Source: Cryptomeria japonica
Taxonomy: Eukaryota; Streptophyta; Pinopsida; Cupressales; Cupressaceae
Direction: 5' to 3'
DNA: 62,000 nt
NCBI RefSeq assembly: GCF_030272615.1
Contig: NC_081414.1
Coordinates: 665,539,938 to 665,601,937 of the forward strand
The notes beneath the pieces were generated by a model, which was not told the DNA's origin, made no database searches, and was given only the letters and a program-made list of their open reading frames with translations. Made by a program: the position numbers and the translations under genes. The stretch's first letter is position 1, and every line of letters starts with the position of its first letter. Positions 10,958-20,929 of this stretch are shown here, one piece after another.

Positions 10958-11368
10958 TTAAACCTCATCACACTGCATCAACCTTGCAAACAATTTGAAG
11001 GCCTTCCACCCATGCCAAGAAAGAGCTCTACATATTACCTTCAAATCATCATCAACCCATCGAATGAGTGGTAGTGGTGCCACTAGACTAGCCACCCCTG
11101 CCTTAGGAACAATGCCCACCTTCGGGACCACACGAACACACACACTATCCATATTTAACAGGTAGTGCCCATCAATTGCAACTCTTAGGGTATTTTTTAC
11201 CTTGTCCACCTCATCCTCAAATTGGAAACCCCAAGCAACAATCAATGAATATGACTCCATGTTTGTCCTGTAGTGATGACCTACATGATCAATTTCCTCT
11301 CCCAACAACATTTTCACACTCTCATACAACCACTCATCCTTAAACAAGAACAAACCTTTTAGCTTCAT
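10958..11368 (-). CDS. Hypothetical protein, paralogue-like to 12665-13204
   Basis: 136 residues from an ATG at 11368. No known family recognised and no signal peptide or membrane span. Residues ~17-90 (ESVKMLLGEEIDHVGHHYRT onward) align by eye with the ORF at 12665-13204: E-x-V-[KR]-M-x-L-G-x-E, then Y-x-x-N near the end of helix one, D/E-[EK]-V-D, L-R, and a V-x-V-x-V-x-x-K/E-V-G strand. Its C-terminus (DDDLKVICRALSWHGWKAF) is Trp-rich. It may be a truncated copy, since it is shorter at the N-terminus. Function unknown. Confidence 0.35.
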   Translation of the reverse strand: MKLKGLFLFKDEWLYESVKMLLGEEIDHVGHHYRTNMESYSLIVAWGFQFEDEVDKVKNTLRVAIDGHYLLNMDSVCVRVVPKVGIVPKAGVASLVAPLPLIRWVDDDLKVICRALSWHGWKAFKLFARLMQCDEV

Positions 11369-11369
11369 G

Positions 11370-12660
11370 TTCGTAAATCATCCGAGAAATAGGACTAATT
11401 TCTTATCAGTATGGAAGGATAAATTGGCTTCCATGTTGCTTAAGAAACCCAAGACAATGGTAAATGCTGCAAGTGCAGATAGTATGATCCTAATACTTCC
11501 AATCCACCCAAGATTTAAACACCTCTCACGAAATTCTAATTTCTAATATCCAATGGCAGTGGCTGTCGGCATTAATCAGAAACTCTGCCATCATTCCTTT
11601 GCATGCACTAGTTCAACCGCATAATTCATATGCACAAGCTGGCATTAAAGCCGCATAAAAGCTAAATGTTAACCATTCACCTTCATGACAGTGATGTGTG
11701 CACCATAGGTCCATAAGGCAATATCACTGCATATTTGTTGTCAATTCTCGTGTGCCCCATTATACATAGGATTTCTACCACCCAAATGCCATGTCACCTG
11801 ATGCTTCATCGTCCCATTGGCCATAGCCTTTATTTTGTGTCGGTGTTCAATGTACATGTATCTTCGGTGTTCAATATACACATATCTAGTTAGTTGGACT
11901 TTTAATTCACTTGTTTTTCATGAGATAAACATCTTTTTTTTTATATTTATAAAATTATAATCAATGATAATCAATGTACAAATAATTAATGGAATGAACT
12001 GGATTTTTTTATATATTAAATATAGAGGAAGAAACATTACATAAAAAAGATCACAGTATTAAATTTATTTTCATTGTTTAACAAAATATTGAAATAACGT
12101 AGCTTATAGACATTGTGATCCTTATTGGATGCTACCACTTGTAGTCAATCCCTGACATTATGTTTTTTCAAATACTTCTTTGTAAAGCACTTCAAATATC
12201 TTTTGGAAAAGGTCGTCTCAAAGGTGACACTGAGTTTGTTCTTTAACTTTAGAGAAGAAATTAGAATAGACCTACTATTTTTTTATGGTGAAAATTAAAT
12301 CTTATATCCACACAAATTAATTACTATTTAAGTTATTTCAAAACATAATGATTATGCTAAGTATCCTGCCATGGCATGATGGCAGCAAAAAAAAAAAAAA
12401 AAAATAGAAAGTATTTTTATATCCATAAGAGGCAAACTGAAATGAACTAGAATTTGCAAAATTATCATTAATATATATGTTTCGTAAATTTACAATTTTT
12501 ACATGTCTGAGTCCCTCAAAAAATTTAAAGCCAAAATGAGTGAGTCTGTGAGGTTATGAGGAAATAGCTTAAAAAACAAAACTGCTAGGGGGTCGGGGCT
12601 AGGGCATAGGTAGTGGACACATTCATGATTTACCCTAAGAATCTCACCCTCCCTCCATGT
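11370..12660. other. Intergenic, no gene seen
   Basis: AT-rich sequence with a poly-A run near 12387-12405 and no protein-like frame. It separates the two paralogue-like ORFs. Confidence 0.5.
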
Positions 12661-12664
12661 AGAA

Positions 12665-13204
12665 TTATTCAAATATTATAAGTTGTGAGAATTCTTCAAG
12701 CCAACTGTAGTTTGGAAATTCATCCAGGAGGAACCCTTTTCGGAGAAAGTCCCTACCAATTCGTGCCCATTTCCTATGACATGTCAACTGCTCCACATTC
12801 AGATTCAAAAGAAACGGTTCCCTGACAACTGTTTGGTCAGGAAGGAGAAGCTTGGTTAATTCATTCACCCAAGGGATCCCCACCCCTACTTCTGCAAAGA
12901 CAACAATAGTAACGTCATCTCCAATGAAGTCTTCTTTAAACATTTTCCTTAACAACATCGACATATCCACTTTGTCTCCTCTAAGGTCCAGAAGAGATGC
13001 CAAGAACTGAGACGTAACGTCTGTGTTAACATGGTATCTATTTTCATTATGCAGAAACTCTCTGCCCAACACCATCCTCACAACCTCATTAGTGAACATC
13101 CCAACCTCCTTACAGACTGATTGGAGGGTTAGGTCTCTAACAGAGCCCAAAATTGCCCTCTGGTCCTCCACAGAAATGCTTCTCAAGCGGATAGGAGTGT
13201 CCAT
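12665..13204 (-). CDS. Hypothetical protein, 179 aa, single exon
   Basis: An uninterrupted 179-codon frame with balanced composition, the longest intact frame outside mobile elements. It starts ATGGACACTCC at 13204. A TATATAAT box on the minus strand lies about 25-30 bp upstream (13229-13236), so this start is plausible although the leader would be very short. The predicted protein is soluble and mixed alpha/beta: a charged N-terminus, a helix-rich section around residues 35-85 (EVVRMVLGREFLHNENRY), a beta-like VTIVVFAEVGVG segment near residue 105 and a basic C-terminal helix (CHRKWARIGRDFLRKGF). I do not recognise the family. It resembles the ORF at 10958-11368 on the same strand, so a local tandem duplication is likely. 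Confidence 0.45.
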   Translation of the reverse strand: MDTPIRLRSISVEDQRAILGSVRDLTLQSVCKEVGMFTNEVVRMVLGREFLHNENRYHVNTDVTSQFLASLLDLRGDKVDMSMLLRKMFKEDFIGDDVTIVVFAEVGVGIPWVNELTKLLLPDQTVVREPFLLNLNVEQLTCHRKWARIGRDFLRKGFLLDEFPNYSWLEEFSQLIIFE

Positions 13205-13228
13205 CTTGAGAAATCAAAAAACCAAATT

Positions 13229-13236
13229 ATATAGCT
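13229..13236 (-). promoter_or_regulatory. Possible TATA box for the 12665-13204 ORF
   Basis: Minus-strand TATATAAT roughly 25-30 bp before the ATG. AT-rich context makes chance matches common. Confidence 0.3.
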
Positions 13237-13259
13237 TGGGCCTATAGACCTAAACCAGA

Positions 13260-15000
13260 GGTAAAATTTAAATACCGTGAGATCCAACGATGAAGAGATC
13301 GTATATAAATAGTTGAAGCTCTTGATTCTAATAATTCCTTCTCTAACCATATTAATTCTTTAAATTTTTATTAAATATTTAGTATAATATCTCTGCAAAT
13401 CTTTCCCATAATTGCACTAGTGTGCGAAATTGGAAACAACTATAAACTAGTACCAAATACCATATTGGAATTCGTGGGGACATAGTGGATTGTAGTTAGT
13501 GACTAGACATATATTAAATGATCAATATTATTGATCATGATATTTGATACGTGTCTATTGAATCCAATTCCATTCCGGGCACTTTCTAGAGAACTATGTT
13601 CTCTTTAGAAATTTGGGCCAAAATAAAACTTCAGCCATTGATTTACTATCATCGAATGATTTAAAATCATTGATGGATTTTAGGTACGTGTCATGTGTCA
13701 AAGAGATCGCGCTTATCGATACTTCGTGCAGAGTCCGGACTCAATGTGATGTACTGATGTGATGTGATGTGCCTTGTCTATTAATGGCAATGAATTCATG
13801 AAATTGCCAATAAAATATATTATTTTCTATAAATAACGAAATATAAGCCAAACAAGTTAAATAATTTTCAAGTGGTGGATAAAAATCACCAATACACTTA
13901 AATAATTTTTCTTTCAGAGTAAAAATTTTTGCCCATACAATTATATATTTGTTTCTTTAAACGAAAAAATATTTGCCTCCTACAATATATATTTTCCCCA
14001 CAAAACAAGGTATTATTTGCCAAAATTTTATGGAATTATTGTACCCTAGAAAAAAATCACCAATACAAATTAATTTTTTTTCCTACTTTCAAAAAAAAAA
14101 TTCACCATCAATATGAAAATTCCCCCCCCCCCCAAAAAAATAACGCCTGATTCGCCAAGATTTTACAATTTTGCCCAGAGGGTGGTTTCTTAAATTTATC
14201 CCTGGTCGGCTATTCTAAATTGATTAAGAATTCTAGGGAAGTATATACTTCGAGGTTGGGTGGAAAAAGCACTTGAATCTTGTTCTCGTCTTCATACTAA
14301 AGATTGCATTGAAGATAGCTTGTGAAATTGAAGATCAAAGGATGTATCACGTCATATATTTGAAATACTTGTATATTTATATAATTTAGCTTTAGGCTAA
14401 TTGGAAAGCCCAAGATTTGTATTGTAATCAATAACGATGTATAGTATGATTGACTTAATATGAAGATACTCTAAGTTGTAAAGATTCCTTTTATATCTCT
14501 TATTAAATATAGAAGTGTGATATCGTTCATGAAATTTGTGTATGTAAGAAAATTAAACGCTTCTTTTGAATTTTAGATAATACCTAAGGGAAATAAATGA
14601 ATTAACTAATAGAATTATAAATTTATTCAAGAATAAAGAGTTTGTGTTTTATTAATTGAGTTAGAACGATTACGTCTTTACATACACAATGAACAATTTT
14701 GATCATATTTCAATAGCAAATAACTTAGTTTCAAGAGTATCAAGTTTCATATATATTAAAATGGATCGAATATCAACTTTCATATGTATCAATGAACAAA
14801 TTGGATCAAATATCAAGTTTCATATATATCAAAATGAACAATAATCGTGTACATATCAGAAAATGGCATAGATGCCAAATCAATAATAGTTACAAAAATG
14901 TGGCATATGCCATGTCTGTCAAAGTCAATATATACATATACAAATGCCGAATATATAAAAAAATCGGCCCTTCAATGACCACAACTACAACTATATGTCT
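13260..15000. other. Intergenic, no gene seen
   Basis: AT-rich with homopolymer runs (C run near 14124-14133; poly-A/T). At 13541-13700 there is a faint relative of the 9600-10490 repeat. At about 14735-14845 a roughly 50-bp unit (ATATCAAGTTTCATATATATC) is repeated imperfectly. If copy A of the TIR transposon once had a transposase, it would lie here on the plus strand, but none is visible. Confidence 0.5.
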
Positions 15001-15179
15001 CTATTGGTATCTATGACTGTGGCAGATCTTCAAAATTGAGTCTCTTTGAAGTAGTACATGGCTCTTCAGGTGGCTACACAAGGACAATTCAAATGGTGTA
15101 TCAGATATATTTTCTCAATATAACATCAAAATAACTAAATATTGAACTCTAAATTGTTTGAAGTTGAAATGTTGATTAC

Positions 15180-17846
15180 CTCATATTTGTCTTCTACGAT
15201 TGGGTGAGGCTGAGGATCCGTGGGAAGTCCTAAAGGGGGCTGTAACTGGTAAAAAACATTAATAAAAGTTAATAACATATATGTCAAATAACACATAATA
15301 ACTAAAAATGAATAGACTAAAAAACTAAAGCATACTGGAGCCTCGGATGGATGTGCTATGGTCGTAGGAGGAAAAGTCACGAATGAATCAGTTACAATCA
15401 TTTCCTTTATCCATGGTAAGTGATCCAAAAGGAGTTAACAAAAGGGTTTCAACTCTGTTGTTTACTTAGTGAAAAGGGATTGATCTAAGACAGACATACC
15501 TTTTCCCTTTGTCTTGCTGGATCCCATATTATACATGTAGGAGTTCTAATGAAATGGAATGGTAGAACATCAGTAGGAAGTTTGGAAGGGGTCTGTAATA
15601 GGTTAAAGACAATTATAAAAGTTAATAACCCAAAGTTGTTGACAAACTAGATAGAACAAATATTTCTAACATATGTAGAACAAATGCACACCGAAGCCTC
15701 ATATAGTTCTCCTGTAACCTTAGGAGGCCTAGTCGAATTTGATGCAGCTATTATCATTTCCTGTATGAAAAATGATAACATATGATATAGACATAAAAGG
15801 ATTTAGTTATTTTTAACAAGCAAGAATGCAATCCAAAGTGAATATGAAGATATCACATCTTCCCTCTGTTGAACCTCATCAACATTATGTGCATTCATTA
15901 ATTCCATAAACCCCATATGTTTCTATATATAGAATAAATAAATTAAGTGCATTTATCAATATCTACATATACATGTTTAATCAAAAATACATTTCAACAA
16001 ATGAATTTAAATTGTACTGAATTACCTTTTGTCGTTTGGGTGTCTAGAAGGATATCTTTTTCAGCCTCGAAGTGCTAGAGGATGGCTTTCTCACACGAGA
16101 TGTCCTCGAGGCAGGTGGGGTAAACTAACAGAAAAAAATTAACATAAGGGAAAAGAGAATGTATTCTAATATAACATCTAAGTCAAAAATATATAGATCT
16201 AAATGGTACCGCATATCTATCTAGACCAAAGTCAATGGCCGAAAGCGTGATATAATCAAGTTGGGAACTCTCAGCCCCTGATAAGCCCTATACAACACCA
16301 AGTAATGATACATATATATTAAAAAAAGATATTTTGAGACCAATGTATTATTATATTTTTAACAAATTTACAAATCTTTACCTTCGGCGGTGAAACTACT
16401 CGTGACCGTGGAGTTGACTGAAAAGTATGTGGTGTACTCCCACCACTTGTTGCACCCTACAATGCATTTTATTTATATGTCACTTTAAATTATTCTAAAA
16501 ATAAAAATTCATCTATTTTTATATGATTTAGTCACTTAATTGATAACATGTCATAAACAAAATTAAACGCACCTATGTCTGATAGCGAGGGAACAACATA
16601 TTCATCAGGTCATCGGTGAGGGCCACATCCTCTCTAGTGGAAGCATGGCATCTACTCCTGAAACATGTACATAAATGAGATGTCGAACCATCCTCATCCA
16701 CGTCAGTGTCTACACCAGAACATACACCCTGGCAAGTGGCGCACATATGCTGAATGGGTTGGCCTATGCCAAATGATGCATGAGGTGCCGCTGATGAAGG
16801 AGGTGCCATAGGTGCTAGTACATCCTCTACTCTGACCAACTATGTGCCATGCTGAACAATGACATCAGTCAATGATGCAACTGCCTGAAGAGTCTGTAAT
16901 TCCATAGACTCCTTCAAGGATATAGGGACAGTGACATGAACCATGGGTTTAGGAGCTGTATGCCTCCTATATTGTGGTTGTACCGCCTTATGGGCCCCAG
17001 GTCTATCTTGCACAGAGCCTCTTTCTCTACCCTAAATTTTTTTGATGTCAAAGTAAAATGACTTCTCGTTGAGGATAAACTCATAATACAAATTTCCGAA
17101 AAAATATAGAGGCACCTCCCAATTATTACAAGGTGGTTGGTCAAAGGCCATATACCACCTATCCCAAAAAGCTTCTTTTAGCCTAGCATGAACACACTAA
17201 TGTATAGGAAACTGTGTCGTATGTAGTTCTAGGTTGTTACTAGTAATATGATCGGTGAAAAGAGCACATATGTCAGCTTTAACTATACCCCTTTTTTCCC
17301 TTGATCATATGACAACTCATCCGCATAAAATGTTCGACATCTATCCCTCCATGAACCCCATTTCGTAACCTTCCAAGATACCTCATTTCCACTATTGGCC
17401 ATTGTTTCTAGCATTGTGGCGAGAGTTGAGTGGTGTTCAAGACTAGAGGACCTCAACCTATTCACCAATATAGAAATTTGAGCACTATTTTGTGTAAGGC
17501 GATTGATGAGATCCTCTTCTCTTGCATCTACATGATCTAATGGAGGACGTGGAGGGTTTCGGGGTGGCAGTGGTTGTTGAGAAGCAACATTTTGAGGATT
17601 TTGTGATTGTGGAGCAATGTCTCGAGGGTTTTCTCATTGCTCATGTGCAATGTTTAGAGGGTTTTCTTGTGTTGCTTGTGCAAGAGGAGGTATTTGTTGT
17701 CTATTTCATTTTTGGGGATTTCTTGTAGAATCTGACATCAAATTAATAAAAACAAAACTTAAATCAATTAAAAAACCCAACTTCAATTAAAATGCAAATA
17801 AAAATAATCAAACCAATCAAATCTTACCTGTTCGATGAGGTGCCAT
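15180..17846 (-). pseudogene. Transposon companion gene (ORF2), multi-exon, copy A
   Basis: Minus-strand exons with GT/AG borders read by eye: 17846-17828 (ATG, MAPHRT), 17731-16573, 16456-16382, 16287-16210, 16125-16026, 15922-15857, 15760-15692, 15592-15500, about 15458-15336, 15245-15180, and possibly a terminal exon before 15010. Exon 2 starts with a Gln/Asn/Pro repeat (NPLNIA, NPRDIA, NPQNVA), then a coiled-coil-like stretch and GSWRDRCRTFYADELSYDQG, where copy B has LHTFYADGLTYKQ. Further on, YFDIKKI-x-GRERGSVQDRPG matches copy B's YFDIRSFQGVGRGMPQDRPG. In-frame stops (two TGA, several TAG) and a frameshift show it is dead. No known domain recognised. Some plant DDE transposons carry a second protein that helps transposition; that role is inference. 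Confidence 0.6.
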
Positions 17847-18009
17847 TGTTGAAAATTGAGCTCTTAATGCTGGAAAAATCCAAAATGATTCCAAACCTAT
17901 GCGGGTTTTGAGGAAATTTTTGTTTTTTAATTGTTTTTGGCTAGGCTTGGTGTTACCAAACCTAGCATGTTTATGAATTTTCAGAACATGCACGGGTTAT
18001 GAAAAATTT

Positions 18010-18063
18010 CATTTTTTTTTGCATGTGGCCACTTTTCTGTTCACCATCTTGGTTCACTTACCC
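18010..18063 (-). repeat. Right terminal inverted repeat of copy A
   Basis: Ends in TTACCC on the plus strand; followed by TACA (18064-18067), the candidate target duplication. The complement aligns with the copy C left terminus over about 50 bp with few differences. Confidence 0.75.
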
Positions 18064-18123
18064 TACAATCTCAAGCAAATTTCCAAAGATAATTTTGCGG
18101 ATTGTCCCATGTGCTAGGCTACT

Positions 18124-18870
18124 TTGAATCCCAAGAATACATTATTTCTAGTAGAGAGATTTATTGGGCAAAAGATGAATGAGGTGGACAATGCATTGCA
18201 GGAGTGTGTGGCGGGGTGGGTGGAACGTCTGAGTGCAGTAGTAGCTTGGACGATAGCACCACAAACAAGTGCACTGCTAGCTTATGGGGACGTGATAAAG
18301 TTTGAGGATACGAATGATATGCAAAAGTTTTTTTATATCAGTGACAATGATGCTAGTATAGTGCGAGGCTCTGTTTTGCAACATGGGACACAAAGAAATT
18401 TTGAAAATGCTAGGATCATATGTGCTTTTGGCCATTCTAGTTCAGTGATATTTGTCACAAGCATTATTTATTCATAGAAAGATTGTTATGGTGACTTAGG
18501 AGATTGTCCAAAATTGACCTTAGAGAGTTGTTTTGATTTGCTAATGGTCTTTCTCCTTCAATCATCTTCATTGATGAAATTGATGCAGATGGGTTCAATT
18601 CAAGATATGCATATGATTATTTTTAATATTTTCTATTAAGGGGGAGCATAGGAGTAGGAGACTGTGATGGAGTAGTGCTTTTTGCATTTGTCAAAATTTT
18701 TGTTCTTGAGTATAAATTAATGGGTGCGTTTGTGTTGGGTGCAGTAATAGGAGATGAAGTTTTTGACTCTTGTTTGACTTGGAGGAGACTAATTCGCAGT
18801 GTTCATGAACAGAGTTTGGTGAAGTTAAAATCATTGATGGGCCTAGCTACATTATGAGAATTGAAATGGA
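18124..18870 (+). pseudogene. Mosaic of Hsp70-like and AAA-ATPase-like gene fragments
   Basis: At 18127-18190 the translation NPKNTLFLVERFIGQKMNEV matches the conserved N-terminal ATPase segment of DnaK/Hsp70, closest in style to the chloroplast/cyanobacterial type (NPENT..VKRFIGRKM.EV). At 18543-18590, in another frame, LSPSIIFIDEIDADG is a Walker B motif of AAA-type ATPases. Between them is unrelated protein-like sequence (VIKFEDTNDMQKFFYISDND). Fragments of two unrelated genes side by side, in different frames and without the rest of either gene, indicate captured gene pieces in a mobile element or a rearranged pseudogene. It begins about 60 bp to the right of copy A but outside its terminus. 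Confidence 0.5.
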
Positions 18871-18910
18871 AGGAGGGATGTCCTTGTGCATGGTTATGTC
18901 AGTTGGACTT

Positions 18911-19080
18911 CAAGGGGGAGATTGTTAGGAATGTGAAGCCCAATAGTCACATGACCATTCGCCTTCTCCAAAATCTTCGTTTCATACCTGAATATAAATG
19001 TATAAATAGATGTGTGCAGTCACATGTACTGGATATTGTTTGACTAATAGATGATTCTCACCACTTTTAGTGGTTGTAGC
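18911..19080 (+). repeat. Possible polypurine tract and LTR start of a retroelement
   Basis: CAAGGGGGAGAT is followed by TGTTAGGAATGTG, the usual arrangement at the 3' LTR border of copia-type elements; ATAAATGTATAAATAG near 18990-19010 could be the LTR TATA region. No matching LTR end or partner was found, so this is tentative. Confidence 0.3.
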
Positions 19081-19089
19081 AATTAATTT

Positions 19090-20925
19090 GTTTGGTTTTC
19101 ATCTTAGTTTAATTGTTATTTATTTTGTTTCTCTGCTCATTTTAAATTAACATCTAGTTCTATTGAAAACTAATTCATTCATTTAATTTCTTTATAAACT
19201 TCACAATCATTACTTGCAAATAGATTTGATTAAACTATTGAAGATAATTATTAATTTTCTTTTTTTAAAATAAATAAATAAATTCATCATTGATTACTTT
19301 TGGTCCTTTTAAATAAATTTGACTCAATGAGTTCACTTTTAATTGAAATAAATAATATAAATACTTTCATGTAAAATTCAAATTCAATATATAAATAATA
19401 GATCTATGAGAATAACTTATCATATAAACATTTTGTTCTATAAAATATTCAATTTATTTGGATAAATTTTAAAGAGTTTTTTTTTTCAATAAAAGTGGAA
19501 GACCACTAATTTTATTAATATTTATAATTTTTATACAAGATCCTGGTTCAAAGAGCACTGGTAGGAAAGAACCAGGCAAAGAAAACCTCTGGTCTTGCTC
19601 ATAAAAGTCCCAATGGGAAAATAATACAACCAATTATATTCGAAGAAGAGAACTGAATAATCCAAACCAGCCCCAATCCATCCCCAAAAAACCATAAGGG
19701 CCAACAAAGCTAGTTACAACAATAGAACCCACCCCCTAGAATATATAAAGCAGAGAAAAAACTATCAAAGACTATGAATTTGAATGTTATCAACTTCCAA
19801 TCTTTCATTAAGGATCAATTTTATCAACTATCTCAAATAAAAATAAAAATAATTTAAATTCTAAATTTAATAAATATTTTATTATACTCAAAATTAATAA
19901 ATTTAAAATATTTTTTTTCTTTTATTTATTTATTTTTAATATAAACAAAGAATGTTGATCTATTTTAATATCAATTATTATTCACTAATATATTACATTT
20001 ATTTTAATATTTTAAAATTAATATCTTATTAAATATATATCCTTATAATTTAATCGTACTAAAAATAAATTAACTAATCCTTTTTATAAAATAAAAATAT
20101 TTATTTGTTGATTATATGAACAATATCATTAATAAATTTAATATTATTAAATTGAGCATTAATTTAAAATTTAAAATTTAAATTCAACATAGGGAATCGT
20201 GGTCCCCCCACTATTTTGGGGGGTCCACGTCCCAAGGGTGGCGGCCTTCATAGGCCCATTAATGGGATTGTGGGCCCCATTCTATTATTATATTTTTTAT
20301 TTTTTTATTTACACTTTAAAATAATTTGATTCATTACACATTTCCTTATAAACACATTTTATTATTAATTAATTTTAATAAGTAACTAAATTTTTATTAT
20401 TGAAATTAACTTATTAAACAAACTTAAATTATAAATAGTTGCATGAGTACTTATTTACACATGTATGGAAGATAAGATGTATCTGAATCTATGTGTTTTT
20501 TGGTGAATTGATGTGTATGTCTTTGTTCATTATCTAATTTCTCACTCATTTTTTGAATCCTTCACATCTTTAAATTATATTATACTAAGAAGAGATTGTT
20601 GAAATTTTTATTAATTTATCAATTAAATTAATTTAATATATAAATTTTTATTAGGAGAAAAGCACCAACAGTCGATATAGCTATTGTTCTGGCTATTGGG
20701 TGGTAAATATGAATGTTGTGGGATCTGTTATGCATGCAAAGGTCAAAAAGTGGTCAAGTGTTGTCCAAAATGTATTCCTTGTTGTTGTTCACTTTGATAA
20801 CCAAAAAACTTGCATAAATGATCCAATATTTATACACAAATACCTTAATAACCGTGTGTTATGGTACCAATAACATTGTGCAATTGATACTAATTACTAA
20901 CTTTTTGATGAATAGGCCTTCTCTA
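19090..20925. other. AT-rich intergenic DNA
   Basis: No gene seen. At about 19478-19790 there is a poly-T run followed by sequence resembling the 3' end of a minus-strand LINE (GTGGAAGACCACTAATTTTA...), but no coding part. A GC-rich hairpin sits at 20199-20228. Confidence 0.5.
20199..20228. other. GC-rich hairpin in AT-rich DNA
   Basis: Arms 20199-20209 (GTGGTCCCCCC) and 20218-20228 (GGGGGGTCCAC) pair at 10 of 11 positions around an 8-nt loop. Confidence 0.5.
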
Positions 20926-20929
20926 TTAA

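Larger units (their letters stand above)
15010..18063 (-). mobile_element. TIR DNA transposon, copy A (companion gene and right terminus only)
   Basis: The right end at 18063 reads, on the minus strand, GGGTAAGTGAACCAAGATGG and continues AAAAGTGGCCACA, colinear over about 50 bp with the left terminus of copy C at 49896 (GGGTAAGTGCACAAAGATGG ... AAAAGTGGACACA). Within lies a multi-exon minus-strand gene homologous to the one in copy B. I could not find the left terminus, so the left limit is arbitrary; a transposase is missing or deleted. Confidence 0.7.

Noticed and set aside
12605-12645. TTTACCCTA with GTGGACACA as another TIR end of the A/B/C family
   Set aside because: Only the GGGTAA hexamer agrees; the following bases and order do not match the terminus.
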